From: Fimenecus sp045613065
Lineage (GTDB): Bacteria; Bacillota; Clostridia; Oscillospirales; Acutalibacteraceae
Reading direction: 5' to 3'
Assembly (NCBI GenBank): GCA_045613065.1
Contig: JAZLAH010000071.1
Location: 1 to 36,154 of the forward strand
DNA: 36,154 bases
Shown here piece by piece: positions 6,910-14,521 of the stretch. The notes beneath the pieces were generated by a model. It saw nothing but the letters and a program-made list of their open reading frames with translations, was not told the origin of the DNA and did no database searches. Position 1 is the stretch's first letter, and every line of letters begins with the position of its first letter. The position numbers and the translations under genes are program-made.

Positions 6910-7070
6910 GCAAAGTGCAAGATGCAAAGCGCAAAATTATATAATTACTTATAAATTATAATTTGTCGAGCTCTTTTGATAAAATTGCCTTGGTTTCCTC
7001 TGACGAGGGAGGCATTACAATCGCAACGCAGTTCCTACATTTTGCGCTTTGCGTTTTGCATTTTGCACTT
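6910..7070. mobile_element. Heptad-arm inverted element (copy 2)
   Basis: The left arm 6910-6937 has units GCAAAGT, GCAAGAT, GCAAAGC, GCAAAAT. The right arm 7039-7066 has ATTTTGC, GCTTTGC, GTTTTGC, ATTTTGC and then ACTT. The interior ends with TTGGTTTCC (6990-6998), GACGAGGGAGGC and the core GCAACGCAGTTCC (7023-7035), in the same order as copy 1 at 970-1148. The rest of the interior is AT-rich and non-coding. Confidence 0.65.
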
Positions 7071-7126
7071 CATCGATAAACTCCAAATTGTCATTCCTTT
7101 TGCATGTATCTGCACTTAAATAATTG

Positions 7127-7155
7127 TTGACTTTACTTCATTAAAGTTATATAAT
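7127..7155 (+). promoter_or_regulatory. Promoter of galM
   Basis: TTGACT (7127-7132), a 17-base spacer and a perfect TATAAT (7150-7155) put the transcript start near 7162, about 40 bases before galM. Confidence 0.88.
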
Positions 7156-7203
7156 TATAGGGAATATAAATTTCTAAATAAAATATGGTTTGGAGTGGAA
7201 TTT

Positions 7204-8241
7204 ATGAGTATTACAAAATCTGTTTTTGGTATGACAAAAGACGGCAAACAGGTTGACTCGTTTCTCATTGAGAACAACAATAATATGAAGATTAATCTTA
7301 TCACTTATGGTGCTACTTTGCAGAGTATTCTCGTAAAGGATAAGGACGAAAACGAAATCGATTTACTTCTTGGTTTTGACGATATGGATGGTTTTGAAAA
7401 TCGTCACGATTATCAAGGTATGATAGTAGGTCCTGTTGCTAACAGAATTTCAAAAGGTGGACTTACAATCGACGGTGTAAAAGTTCCCGTTACAACAACT
7501 CATGGTGATGTAACTCTTCACAGTAACGGAGAATTTTCAACAGCTGTTTGGAATGCTATTATCGTGGACTCTGATTCAGTTGAGTTCTCATATTTCAGTG
7601 CTGACGGTACAGAGGGATTCCCTGGTAACAAGAAGGTGACTGTAAAATATACTCTTACAGATAAGAACGAGATTATTATGGATTACACAGCAGTTTCTGA
7701 TAAAAAGACTGCATTCAACCTTACTAATCACGCTTATTTCAATCTTAAGGGTTATCAGAATGGCGACATTCTCGACCATACTCTCTACATAAATGCTGAT
7801 GCATTTACTCCAATGGGTGATGGGCTTGTTCCAACAGGTGAAATCCGTGATGTTACAGGCACTCCATTCGATTTCCGTGAACCTAAGACAATCGGTAGAG
7901 ATATTGGAATGGACTATGAACAGTTAGATGCAGGTAACGGTTACGACCACAACTTCTGCATTAACGATTACAATAAGGAACTTCGTCTTGCAGCAACTGT
8001 TACTGCTCCAAATGGTGTAAGACTTGATTGTCTTACAGATTTACCAGGTATGCAGCTTTATGTTGGTAATTTCCTTGAAGGTAAAATCGGTAAGAATAAT
8101 ACTCCAATGGAATTCCGTTCAGGCTTCTGCCTTGAAACTCAGTATTATCCAAATGCTACAAATACACCATCATTCTATAACTGTGTGTTTGACAAGGATG
8201 AGGTTGTAAAGACAACAACTATTTATAAAATCACTGTGTGA
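7204..8241 (+). CDS. galM: Aldose 1-epimerase (galactose mutarotase)
   Basis: The enzyme interconverts alpha and beta anomers of galactose or glucose, feeding the Leloir pathway. I start at ATG 7204 (345 residues), because GGAGTGG (7192-7198) is correctly spaced for it; the in-frame GTG at 7195 lies inside that site. Family residues are visible: NRISKG near 80-85, His106 in LHSNGEF, catalytic acid His176 in TNHAYFNL, and catalytic base Glu311 in CLETQYYP. No signal peptide is present, so it acts in the cytoplasm. It has its own promoter, and ilvN follows 41 bases later with no terminator between, so some co-transcription is likely. The GH35 beta-galactosidase at 12159 is a plausible source of substrate. 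Confidence 0.95.
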   Translation: MSITKSVFGMTKDGKQVDSFLIENNNNMKINLITYGATLQSILVKDKDENEIDLLLGFDDMDGFENRHDYQGMIVGPVANRISKGGLTIDGVKVPVTTTHGDVTLHSNGEFSTAVWNAIIVDSDSVEFSYFSADGTEGFPGNKKVTVKYTLTDKNEIIMDYTAVSDKKTAFNLTNHAYFNLKGYQNGDILDHTLYINADAFTPMGDGLVPTGEIRDVTGTPFDFREPKTIGRDIGMDYEQLDAGNGYDHNFCINDYNKELRLAATVTAPNGVRLDCLTDLPGMQLYVGNFLEGKIGKNNTPMEFRSGFCLETQYYPNATNTPSFYNCVFDKDEVVKTTTIYKITV

Positions 8242-8244
8242 TTT

Positions 8245-8261
8245 TTATAAGTGCAAAATTA
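8245..8261 (+). repeat. Single-unit heptad remnant
   Basis: TATAAGTGCAAAATTATAA carries one GCAAAAT unit (8253-8259) with the same TAAGTG lead-in seen at full arms. It lies in the short galM-ilvN spacer and may be a decayed arm. Confidence 0.35.
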
Positions 8262-8282
8262 TAATAAAAAGGAAAATACACT

Positions 8283-8792
8283 ATGGAAAATACAAAACGA
8301 ATTTATTTATCAGCACTTGTTTACAACCGTACAGGTGTGCTTTTAAGGGTTGCGGGACTTTTTGCTCGTCGTGGATATAACGTTGTTTCTCTTACTGTTT
8401 CTGAAACTGAAAGTCCTGAATTTTCTCGTATGACTATCGTTTCTGACGTTGAGGAATACAAGGTTACAATGGTTGAACAGCAGCTTTCTCGTCTTGAAGA
8501 AGTTATCAAGGTTATTAACCTTAGTGAAGGTCAGACAATTCAGTCTGAAATTCTTCTTATCAAGGTTCACGCTCTTAATAAGGACAGAAAAAAGGTGCTT
8601 AAGACTATCAATGGTTTCGGTGCTCGTGTTATGGATATCGGTCACACAACAATTACTGCAGAACTTACAGGTCTTCCAAGTCTTATTGATAAGTTTATCG
8701 ACAAAATGGAAAAACACGGAATCTGTGAACTTTCACGTTCAGGTCTTACTGCTCTTGAAAGTGGCGACAGAAGTATTAAGGCAGTGAACTAA
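8283..8792 (+). CDS. ilvN: Acetolactate synthase small (regulatory) subunit
   Basis: This subunit activates acetohydroxyacid synthase and confers branched-chain amino acid feedback. The 169-residue length is typical. The N-terminal ACT domain covers about 8-80 (YNRTGVLLRVAGLFARRGYNVVSLTVSETE), and the C-terminal domain includes the IKVHALNKDRKKVL region. AAGGA precedes the ATG. The catalytic subunit gene ilvB is not adjacent, so the partner must be encoded elsewhere. It lies 15 bases before leuC, suggesting an ilvN-leuC-leuD branched-chain amino acid operon. Both names ilvN and ilvH are used for this family. Confidence 0.93.
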   Translation: MENTKRIYLSALVYNRTGVLLRVAGLFARRGYNVVSLTVSETESPEFSRMTIVSDVEEYKVTMVEQQLSRLEEVIKVINLSEGQTIQSEILLIKVHALNKDRKKVLKTINGFGARVMDIGHTTITAELTGLPSLIDKFIDKMEKHGICELSRSGLTALESGDRSIKAVN

Positions 8793-8807
8793 AGGAGTTA
8801 AATAATT

Positions 8808-10070
8808 ATGGGTATGACAATGACACAAAAAATCCTTGCAGCTCATGCGGGACTCGATAAAGTAGAAGCAGGACAGCTTATTAATGTTCGTCTTGACCTT
8901 GTTATGGGTAACGACGTTACAAGTCCTGTTGCAATCAACGAAATGAAAGCAAAAGGTTTTACAGATGTATTTGACAGAGAAAAAATTGCTCTTGTTATGG
9001 ACCATTTCACACCAAATAAGGACATTAAATCTGCTGAACATTGTAAACAGGTAAGACAGTTTGCAAGAGAATATAAAATCAAGAATTTCTTTGATGTAGG
9101 ACAGATGGGTATTGAACATGCTCTTCTTCCTGAAAAAGGAATCGTTATTTCAGGTGATACTGTTATCGGTGCTGACTCTCATACTTGTACATACGGTGCT
9201 CTCGGTGCTTTCTCAACGGGTGTTGGTTCAACTGATATGGCTGCTGGTATGATTTCAGGTATGGCTTGGTTTAAGGTTCCATCTGCAATTAAGGTTAATG
9301 TTACAGGTAAGTTCAACAAGTGGGTTAGTGGTAAAGACCTTATTCTCCACTTGATCGGTAAAATCGGTGTTGACGGTGCTTTATATCGTTCACTTGAATT
9401 TACAGGTGATGGAATTGCAAATCTTTCAATGGACGACAGATTCTGTATTGCAAATATGGCTATTGAATGTGGTGCAAAGAACGGTATTTTCCCTGTTGAT
9501 GAAAAGACACTTGAGTATATGAAAGGTAGAACTGACCGTACTCCAGTAATTTTCGAAGCTGATGAAGACGCTGTTTATGATGAAGTAATCAATATTGACC
9601 TTGGTGAACTCAAATCAACTGTTGCATTTCCACATCTTCCTGAAAATGCTCATATTGTTGGTGAATTCGACAAGATTTACGTTGACCAGTCAGTTATAGG
9701 TTCATGTACAAATGGTAGAATTGAAGATATGCGTGCTGCTGCAGAAGTGCTTAAAGGCAAAAAGGTTAACGAAAATGTTCGTTGTATCGTTATTCCTGCA
9801 ACACAGAATGTGTATCTCCAGTGTGTAAGAGAAGGTCTTGCTGAAATTTTCGTTGAAGCAGGTGCTGTTTTCTCAACACCAACTTGTGGTCCTTGTCTTG
9901 GTGGTCATATGGGTATCCTTGCAGCTGAAGAAAAGGCAATTTCTACTACAAACCGTAACTTTGTAGGTCGTATGGGTCATCCTACAAGTGAAGTTTATCT
10001 TGCAAGTCCTTATGTGGCTGCTGCAAGTGCAATCGCAGGTTATATCTGCACACCAGAGGAGGTACTTTAA
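8808..10070 (+). CDS. leuC: 3-isopropylmalate dehydratase large subunit
   Basis: With LeuD this [4Fe-4S] enzyme isomerises 2- to 3-isopropylmalate in leucine synthesis. The 420-residue length matches the shorter HacA/LeuC-type class. The three cluster ligands are visible: Cys300 in GSCTNG, and Cys360 and Cys363 in TCGPC. GADSHTCTYGALGAFSTGVGSTD near 121-143 is the aconitase active-site signature. AAAGGAG precedes ATG 8808; a second ATG at 8814 is nearly as well placed. leuD follows after one base. A homoaconitase role is possible for this class, but the ilvN neighbour supports leucine synthesis. Confidence 0.95.
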   Translation: MGMTMTQKILAAHAGLDKVEAGQLINVRLDLVMGNDVTSPVAINEMKAKGFTDVFDREKIALVMDHFTPNKDIKSAEHCKQVRQFAREYKIKNFFDVGQMGIEHALLPEKGIVISGDTVIGADSHTCTYGALGAFSTGVGSTDMAAGMISGMAWFKVPSAIKVNVTGKFNKWVSGKDLILHLIGKIGVDGALYRSLEFTGDGIANLSMDDRFCIANMAIECGAKNGIFPVDEKTLEYMKGRTDRTPVIFEADEDAVYDEVINIDLGELKSTVAFPHLPENAHIVGEFDKIYVDQSVIGSCTNGRIEDMRAAAEVLKGKKVNENVRCIVIPATQNVYLQCVREGLAEIFVEAGAVFSTPTCGPCLGGHMGILAAEEKAISTTNRNFVGRMGHPTSEVYLASPYVAAASAIAGYICTPEEVL

Positions 10071-10071
10071 T

Positions 10072-10551
10072 ATGAAAATTCAAGGTTTAGTACATAAATA
10101 CGGTGACCACGTTGATACAGACGTTATCATTCCTGCAAGATATCTTAATACTGCTGACCATAAGGAATTGGCTTCACACTGTATGGAAGATATCGATAAG
10201 GAATTTGTAAATAAAGTTAAAGATGGAGACATTATGGTTGCAGGTGTTAACTTCGGCTGTGGTTCATCTCGTGAACACGCTCCTATTGCTATTAAAGCTG
10301 CTGGTGTTTCTTGTGTTATTGCAAAAACTTTTGCAAGAATTTTTTACAGAAACTCTCTTAACATCGGACTTCCAATCCTTGAATGTCCTGAAGCTTGTGA
10401 TGCAATCGAAGCTGGTGATGAAGTTTCAGTTGACTTTGATACAGGTGTAATCACAAATGTTACAAAAGGCACAAGCTATAAGGCTCAGCCATTCCCAGAA
10501 TTTATCCAGAATATTATTTCAAAGGGTGGACTTTTAGCTTCGCTAAAATAA
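10072..10551 (+). CDS. leuD: 3-isopropylmalate dehydratase small subunit
   Basis: This is the swivel-domain partner of LeuC. The protein has 159 residues, normal for the short class, with HVDTDVIIPARYLN near 13-26 and substrate loop NFGCGSSREHAP at 60-71. The start ATG 10072 follows GAGGAGG placed at the end of leuC; a frame upstream to 9988 only overlaps leuC and is not used. The TAA stop is immediately followed by a four-unit heptad arm. No leuB lies in the window. Confidence 0.95.
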   Translation: MKIQGLVHKYGDHVDTDVIIPARYLNTADHKELASHCMEDIDKEFVNKVKDGDIMVAGVNFGCGSSREHAPIAIKAAGVSCVIAKTFARIFYRNSLNIGLPILECPEACDAIEAGDEVSVDFDTGVITNVTKGTSYKAQPFPEFIQNIISKGGLLASLK

Positions 10552-10582
10552 GCGCAAAATGCAAAGTGCAAAGCGCAAAATG
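10552..10582 (+). repeat. Heptad arm abutting the leuD stop
   Basis: The leuD TAA is followed directly by GC and the units GCAAAAT, GCAAAGT, GCAAAGC, GCAAAAT, the clearest example of the arm. No core or opposing arm is nearby, apart from a two-unit remnant at 10814-10828. Confidence 0.8.
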
Positions 10583-10662
10583 AAACATAATATTTATGTC
10601 ACACATTTTTCTCATTTCCATAGAATGTAATGTAAGTTCAATATGGAAGGAGGAAATAATAA

Positions 10663-10806
10663 ATGTGTAACTTCTTCGGTAACAACACTTGGTTAATTAT
10701 CATAATCATCTTAATTCTTCTCTCTGATAATAACAACGGTGGTTGCGGTTATAACAACGACTGTGGTTGTCCTCGTCACAATGACTGTGGCTGTGGCTGC
10801 TGCTAA
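10663..10806 (+). CDS. Small Cys/Gly-rich single-pass membrane peptide, 47 residues
   Basis: I do not recognise a named family. ATG 10663 follows a strong AAGGAGG (10648-10654) with good spacing. The sequence starts MCNFFGNNTW, then a very hydrophobic LIIIIILILL (11-20) that should span or insert in the membrane, then a polar tail with Cys at 28, 34, 36, 42, 44, 46 and 47 among Gly, Asn and Asp. The end CGCGCC looks metal-binding or disulfide-forming. The short Gly/Cys hydrophobic design recalls small membrane or spore-associated proteins of Firmicutes, but that is only resemblance. A terminator follows 41 bases later. The gene is short enough to be missed by standard gene finders. Confidence 0.75.
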   Translation: MCNFFGNNTWLIIIIILILLSDNNNGGCGYNNDCGCPRHNDCGCGCC

Positions 10807-10813
10807 ATTAAAT

Positions 10814-10828
10814 TCAAAGTGCAAAATG
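10814..10828 (+). repeat. Two-unit heptad remnant
   Basis: TCAAAGT and GCAAAAT in tandem, just after the small membrane peptide gene. Confidence 0.4.
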
Positions 10829-10847
10829 AATGAAGAAAAATAGTAGG

Positions 10848-10881
10848 GCGGGAGCTCATAACAGAGTTCCCGCTGTTTTTT
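10848..10881 (+). terminator. Terminator after the small membrane peptide gene
   Basis: GCGGGAGCTC (10848-10857) pairs with GAGTTCCCGC (10864-10873, one G-T) over 6 nt, followed by TGTTTTTT. Confidence 0.9.
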
Positions 10882-10898
10882 GTAGGAACTTTTAATAT

Positions 10899-12146
10899 AT
10901 GGACTTTTACGAAATTACAAGAGAACCTGAAAAAGCGTTGCTGATTTCTGTTGATACGGGAGATTTTGATGCTGACGCTTCCATAGAAGAACTTACGCTC
11001 CTGACGGAAAGTGCAGGGGCTTCAGTTGTTGGTTCAATTATCCAACGAAAAAGTACTCCTGACGGTGCAACTTACCTTGGTAAAGGCAGACTTGAGGAGG
11101 CAAAGCTTTTTTGCGAAAATCAGGAAATCGAACTGATTGTCTGTGACGGTGAACTGACTCCGTCACAAATCCGAAACATAGAAAACGCAACAGATGTACG
11201 TGTTGTTGATAGAACACAGTTAATTCTCGATATTTTTGCTTTAAGAGCAAAGACAAGTGAAGGTAAATTGCAGGTTGAGTTGGCACAGTTAAAATATTCT
11301 TTGCCACGACTTACGGGTAAAGGTAAACAATTATCACGACTTGGTGGTGGTATCGGTACACGTGGTCCTGGTGAAACAAAACTTGAAAGTGACCGTCGTC
11401 ATATTATGAGACGAATGCACGCCTTACAGGAACAAATGGCTGAGGTTGAAAAAAGACGAGGACTTTTACGAAAAAGACGAGAAAAAGATGGGGTCATAAC
11501 AGTAGCACTTGTTGGCTATACAAATGCAGGTAAATCAACACTTATGAATGCTTTGACAGATGCCGGAGTGCTTGCTGAGGACAAGCTTTTTGCAACGCTT
11601 GACCCAACTTCACGAAGACTCTCATTGCCCAATGGTCAGGATGTTATGCTTATTGACACAGTTGGTTTTGTCAGCCGACTCCCGCACGATTTGGTCAAAG
11701 CTTTTAAGTCAACTCTTGAAGAGGCAAGTGAAGCTGATGTTATTCTTAACGTGTGTGACGCATCGGATGTTCATTGTAGTGAACATATCGAGATTACCAC
11801 CGATATTCTCCGTGAATTAGGTTGTAAAGGTGATAACATCATTACCGTTATGAATAAATGTGATAAGGCAGAGAATGTCTTTGACATTATTTCTATTGGT
11901 AAAACTGTTATGATTAGTGCATTAAATGGCACAAATCTTGATTTGCTTTTAAAGGAAATCGAAAAAGTTCTTGAACTTAAGAGTGTAACACTTGATTTGC
12001 TTATTCCATTCTCAAAAGGTGGAGAAGTGAATTTCATCCGTAATAATGGTAAGATTTTAAGTGAAGAATATACCAATGATGGTACAAAATTGAAAGTAAT
12101 TCTGCCTGCTTCTATGGCAGATAAATATAAAGACTATGTTATATAG
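10899..12146 (+). CDS. hflX: Ribosome-associated GTPase HflX
   Basis: HflX binds the 50S subunit and splits stalled 70S ribosomes, notably under heat stress. The 415-residue protein has the HflX N-terminal domain (PDGATYLGKG near 54-63, DRTQLILDIF near 104-113) and the family loop GGGIGTRGPGETKLE at 149-163. A coiled helix follows. The G domain has G1 GYTNAGKS at 206-213, ATLDPT near 232-237, G3 DTVG at 253-256 and G4 NKCD at 319-322. It is cytoplasmic. No clear promoter was found in the short gap after the upstream terminator. A GH35 gene follows 12 bases later, so they are probably co-transcribed, although no functional link is evident. Confidence 0.95.
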   Translation: MDFYEITREPEKALLISVDTGDFDADASIEELTLLTESAGASVVGSIIQRKSTPDGATYLGKGRLEEAKLFCENQEIELIVCDGELTPSQIRNIENATDVRVVDRTQLILDIFALRAKTSEGKLQVELAQLKYSLPRLTGKGKQLSRLGGGIGTRGPGETKLESDRRHIMRRMHALQEQMAEVEKRRGLLRKRREKDGVITVALVGYTNAGKSTLMNALTDAGVLAEDKLFATLDPTSRRLSLPNGQDVMLIDTVGFVSRLPHDLVKAFKSTLEEASEADVILNVCDASDVHCSEHIEITTDILRELGCKGDNIITVMNKCDKAENVFDIISIGKTVMISALNGTNLDLLLKEIEKVLELKSVTLDLLIPFSKGGEVNFIRNNGKILSEEYTNDGTKLKVILPASMADKYKDYVI

Positions 12147-12158
12147 GGATGTGACATT

Positions 12159-13895
12159 ATGAAATTTGAAATTGTTAAAGACCAGTTTATAAAAGACGGA
12201 CAACCTATTAAGCTTATTTCGGGTGCAGTTCACTATTTCAGAAATATGCCTGACACTTGGTCAGATATTTTCAAGAAATTAAAGGCAATGGGTTGTAACT
12301 GTGTTGAAACATACTGTGCATGGAATATGCATGAAAAAATTCCGGGACAATTCGACTTTTCAGGAATTCTCGACATTGCAAAGTTTATTGAAATGGCACA
12401 GGCTGAAGACCTTATGGTTATTGTAAGACCAGGTCCATATATCTGTTCTGAATGGGAATTTGGTGGACTTCCTTGGTGGATTCAGGCTGACGAAGATATG
12501 GAAATTCGTTGTATGAATGAAAAATACATAGAACGCTTTGATATGTACCTTGACCGTCTTTGTGCTGAAATCAAGCCATATCTCACAACTAATGGTGGCA
12601 ATATCATTATGGTTCAGTGTGAAAACGAGTACGGATATTATGGTGATGATAAGGAATACCTTAATTACCTTAAAAAAGGCTTTGAAAATCGTGGAATTGA
12701 TGTTCCATTGTTCACATCTGATGGTACTGGTATGACAGACTTGCTTGACGGTGCTATTGATGGTTGTCTTTCAACACTTAATTTCGGTAGTCGAGTTGAG
12801 GAAAACTTCAAGGCTCACGACGAATTGTTCCCTGAAATGCCAAAAATGTGTATGGAAATGTGGAACGGTTGGTTTGACGCTTGGGGTGATGAGTATCATC
12901 ACACAACATCAGCAGAGGATTATGCAAAAGTTGTTGACGATATGCTGACAAAAGGTCACCTTAATATGTATATGTTTATCGGTGGTACTAATTTCGGTTT
13001 CACATCAGGTGCAAATCACTATGAAAGCTTCAAGCCTGACGTTACAAGTTACGACTATGACGCTATGCTTACTGAATGTGGTGACGTTACACCAAAGTAT
13101 ATGGCAGTTCGTGAAGTAATTAAAAAGCATATTGGTACTGACTTGCCTGAAATTCCAAAAGACAGAGAAAAAATGGCTTATGGCAAAGTGACTCTTACTG
13201 AAAGCACAGGCTTCTTTTCAGCACTTCCTTATCTTGCAGACCCAATTCATTCCGACGTTCCAAAGTGTATGGAAAAATACGGAAATGGTTACGGATACAT
13301 TGCGTACAGAACAACTCTCGGTCGTGATTATGGTGAAACCCGACTTTCTTTTGAAAGCCTTGGTGACAGAGCACAGATTTACATAAATGATGAATTAATT
13401 GACATTCTTTATATTAATGACAGACTTGAAACAAAGTTCAGTGGTAAAAAAGGTGATGTGCTTACTGTTCTTTGTGAAAATATGGGTAGATGCAACTTCG
13501 GTGCAAAAATGATGCGTAAAAAGGGTATCGCTGGCAGATGTCTTTTTGATAATCGTGTTCATTTTAACTGGGAAGTTTACACAATGCCAATGGATAATCT
13601 TCACAACATTCCTTTTGAAAATAAAGAATTCAATGAAAAATCAGCATTTTATCGTGGTGTTTTCAATATCCAGAATCCAAAGGACACATTCCTGAAGCTT
13701 CCTGATTTTACAAAGGGTTTTGTTACAATCAATGGCTTTAACCTTGGTAGATATTGGGAAATCGGACCTCAGCAGACACTTTATGTTCCTGCATCAGTTC
13801 TTAAAGATGGTGAAAATGAAATTATTGTCTTTGAATCTGACGGATTAAAAGGTGAGCCTGTTGTGGAATTTGTTGATAAGCCGATATTAGGATAA
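12159..13895 (+). CDS. Glycoside hydrolase family 35 beta-galactosidase, cytoplasmic
   Basis: GH35 enzymes release terminal beta-linked galactose with retention. The 578-residue protein has the GH35 signature GPYICSEWEFGGLPWW at 92-107, acid/base Glu157 in CENEYG, and nucleophile Glu233 in MCMEMWNGWFDAWG. The TIM barrel covers about 1-330, and two jelly-roll-like beta domains follow (WEIGPQQTLYVP near the end is typical). No signal peptide is seen, so it should act on imported oligosaccharides such as galacto-oligosaccharides or host-glycan fragments. The substrate linkage cannot be read from sequence. Galactose released would feed galM. The stop is followed within two bases by a heptad repeat arm. 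Confidence 0.93.
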   Translation: MKFEIVKDQFIKDGQPIKLISGAVHYFRNMPDTWSDIFKKLKAMGCNCVETYCAWNMHEKIPGQFDFSGILDIAKFIEMAQAEDLMVIVRPGPYICSEWEFGGLPWWIQADEDMEIRCMNEKYIERFDMYLDRLCAEIKPYLTTNGGNIIMVQCENEYGYYGDDKEYLNYLKKGFENRGIDVPLFTSDGTGMTDLLDGAIDGCLSTLNFGSRVEENFKAHDELFPEMPKMCMEMWNGWFDAWGDEYHHTTSAEDYAKVVDDMLTKGHLNMYMFIGGTNFGFTSGANHYESFKPDVTSYDYDAMLTECGDVTPKYMAVREVIKKHIGTDLPEIPKDREKMAYGKVTLTESTGFFSALPYLADPIHSDVPKCMEKYGNGYGYIAYRTTLGRDYGETRLSFESLGDRAQIYINDELIDILYINDRLETKFSGKKGDVLTVLCENMGRCNFGAKMMRKKGIAGRCLFDNRVHFNWEVYTMPMDNLHNIPFENKEFNEKSAFYRGVFNIQNPKDTFLKLPDFTKGFVTINGFNLGRYWEIGPQQTLYVPASVLKDGENEIIVFESDGLKGEPVVEFVDKPILG

Positions 13896-13897
13896 AT

Positions 13898-13949
13898 GCA
13901 AAATGCAAAGCGCAAAGTGCAAAATTTTGGAACTGCGTTGCAATTATAA
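13898..13949 (-). repeat. Core plus heptad arm, reverse orientation
   Basis: Units GCAAAAT, GCAAAGC, GCAAAGT, GCAAAAT (13898-13925) run into GGAACTGCGTTGC (13929-13941), the exact reverse complement of the core beside right arms elsewhere. It is therefore a right end read from the other strand. No partner arm is visible before the ctsR promoter. Confidence 0.75.
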
Positions 13950-13976
13950 ATATTAATAAATTGTAAATAATTAAAA

Positions 13977-13993
13977 TTTGACCTTGTTTGACC
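13977..13993 (-). promoter_or_regulatory. CtsR operator, upstream box
   Basis: TTTGACC-TTG-TTTGACC is, on the minus strand, GGTCAAA-CAA-GGTCAAA, an exact match to the CtsR consensus RGTCAAA-NAN-RGTCAAA. It abuts the -35 hexamer. A palindrome GACCTTG-A-CAAGGTC (13990-14004) overlaps its edge and the -35. Confidence 0.92.
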
Positions 13994-14021
13994 TTGACAA
14001 GGTCATTTTTCTTGCTATAAT
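13994..14021 (+). promoter_or_regulatory. Sigma-A type promoter of the ctsR operon
   Basis: A perfect TTGACA (13994-13999), a 16-base spacer and a perfect TATAAT (14016-14021) put the transcript start near 14028. It lies between two CtsR boxes, so repression should block both polymerase binding and escape. Confidence 0.93.
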
Positions 14022-14034
14022 AGTAAATAGAAAA

Positions 14035-14057
14035 GGTCAAAGAAAGTCAAAGTCAAA
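14035..14057 (+). promoter_or_regulatory. CtsR operator, downstream box with extra half-site
   Basis: GGTCAAA-GAA-AGTCAAA (14035-14051) matches the CtsR consensus exactly. A third half-site AGTCAAA (14051-14057) follows in the same direction. It lies just after the predicted transcript start and before the ctsR ribosome site. Confidence 0.92.
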
Positions 14058-14074
14058 CAAAAGGACGTGAGAAT

Positions 14075-14521
14075 ATGAACATCAGCAACATAATCGCATC
14101 TATGATTCAGGAGATGTTGGAAAATGACGGCTATACAGAAATTCAACGAAATGAATTAGCCCAAAAAGTTGGTTGTGTGCCAAGTCAGATAAATTATGTA
14201 ATATCGTCACGCTTCACACCTGAACACGGTTATATTGTGGAAAGTCGTCGTGGTGGTGGAGGATATATAAAGATTACAAGAGCAACATATGATAGAAACT
14301 CACTTAAAATGCACTTGATTAACTCGATTGGTCAGTCATTGTCGGAAAATATATGTCGTGCTCATTTAAAAAATCTTTATGACAGAGATATTATCGACGA
14401 AAAATCGGTCAAAATATTTTTATCAGCATTAACTGGAAATGCTTATCGTGATATTCCGAGAGAATACGGTGATATTATCCGAGCATCCATTTTCAAGCAA
14501 ATGATATTAAATGTTATTTAA
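14075..14521 (+). CDS. ctsR: CtsR, repressor of class III heat-shock genes
   Basis: CtsR represses clp genes at low temperature and is released on heat by its glycine-rich wing; McsB and ClpC act on it. The 148-residue protein has an N-terminal winged helix (NELAQKVGCVPSQINYVISSRF near 26-47) and the thermosensing wing SRRGGGGYIKI at 57-67. The C-terminal dimer/ClpC-contact domain ends at about 145. AAGGACGTGAGA precedes the ATG. Two CtsR boxes flank its promoter, so it is autoregulated. The stop TAA abuts a heptad repeat arm that begins the inserted four-helix-bundle element, an unusual interruption of ctsR-mcsA. Confidence 0.96.
   Translation: MNISNIIASMIQEMLENDGYTEIQRNELAQKVGCVPSQINYVISSRFTPEHGYIVESRRGGGGYIKITRATYDRNSLKMHLINSIGQSLSENICRAHLKNLYDRDIIDEKSVKIFLSALTGNAYRDIPREYGDIIRASIFKQMILNVI

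Noticed and set aside
9988..10071. N-terminal extension of LeuD
   Set aside because: It lies inside leuC in another frame. GAGGAGG and ATG 10072 match the normal LeuD start.
10663..10806. RiPP precursor peptide
   Set aside because: No radical-SAM enzyme, cyclase, protease or exporter is adjacent, and the hydrophobic core sits where a leader peptide would be. A membrane peptide is the simpler reading.
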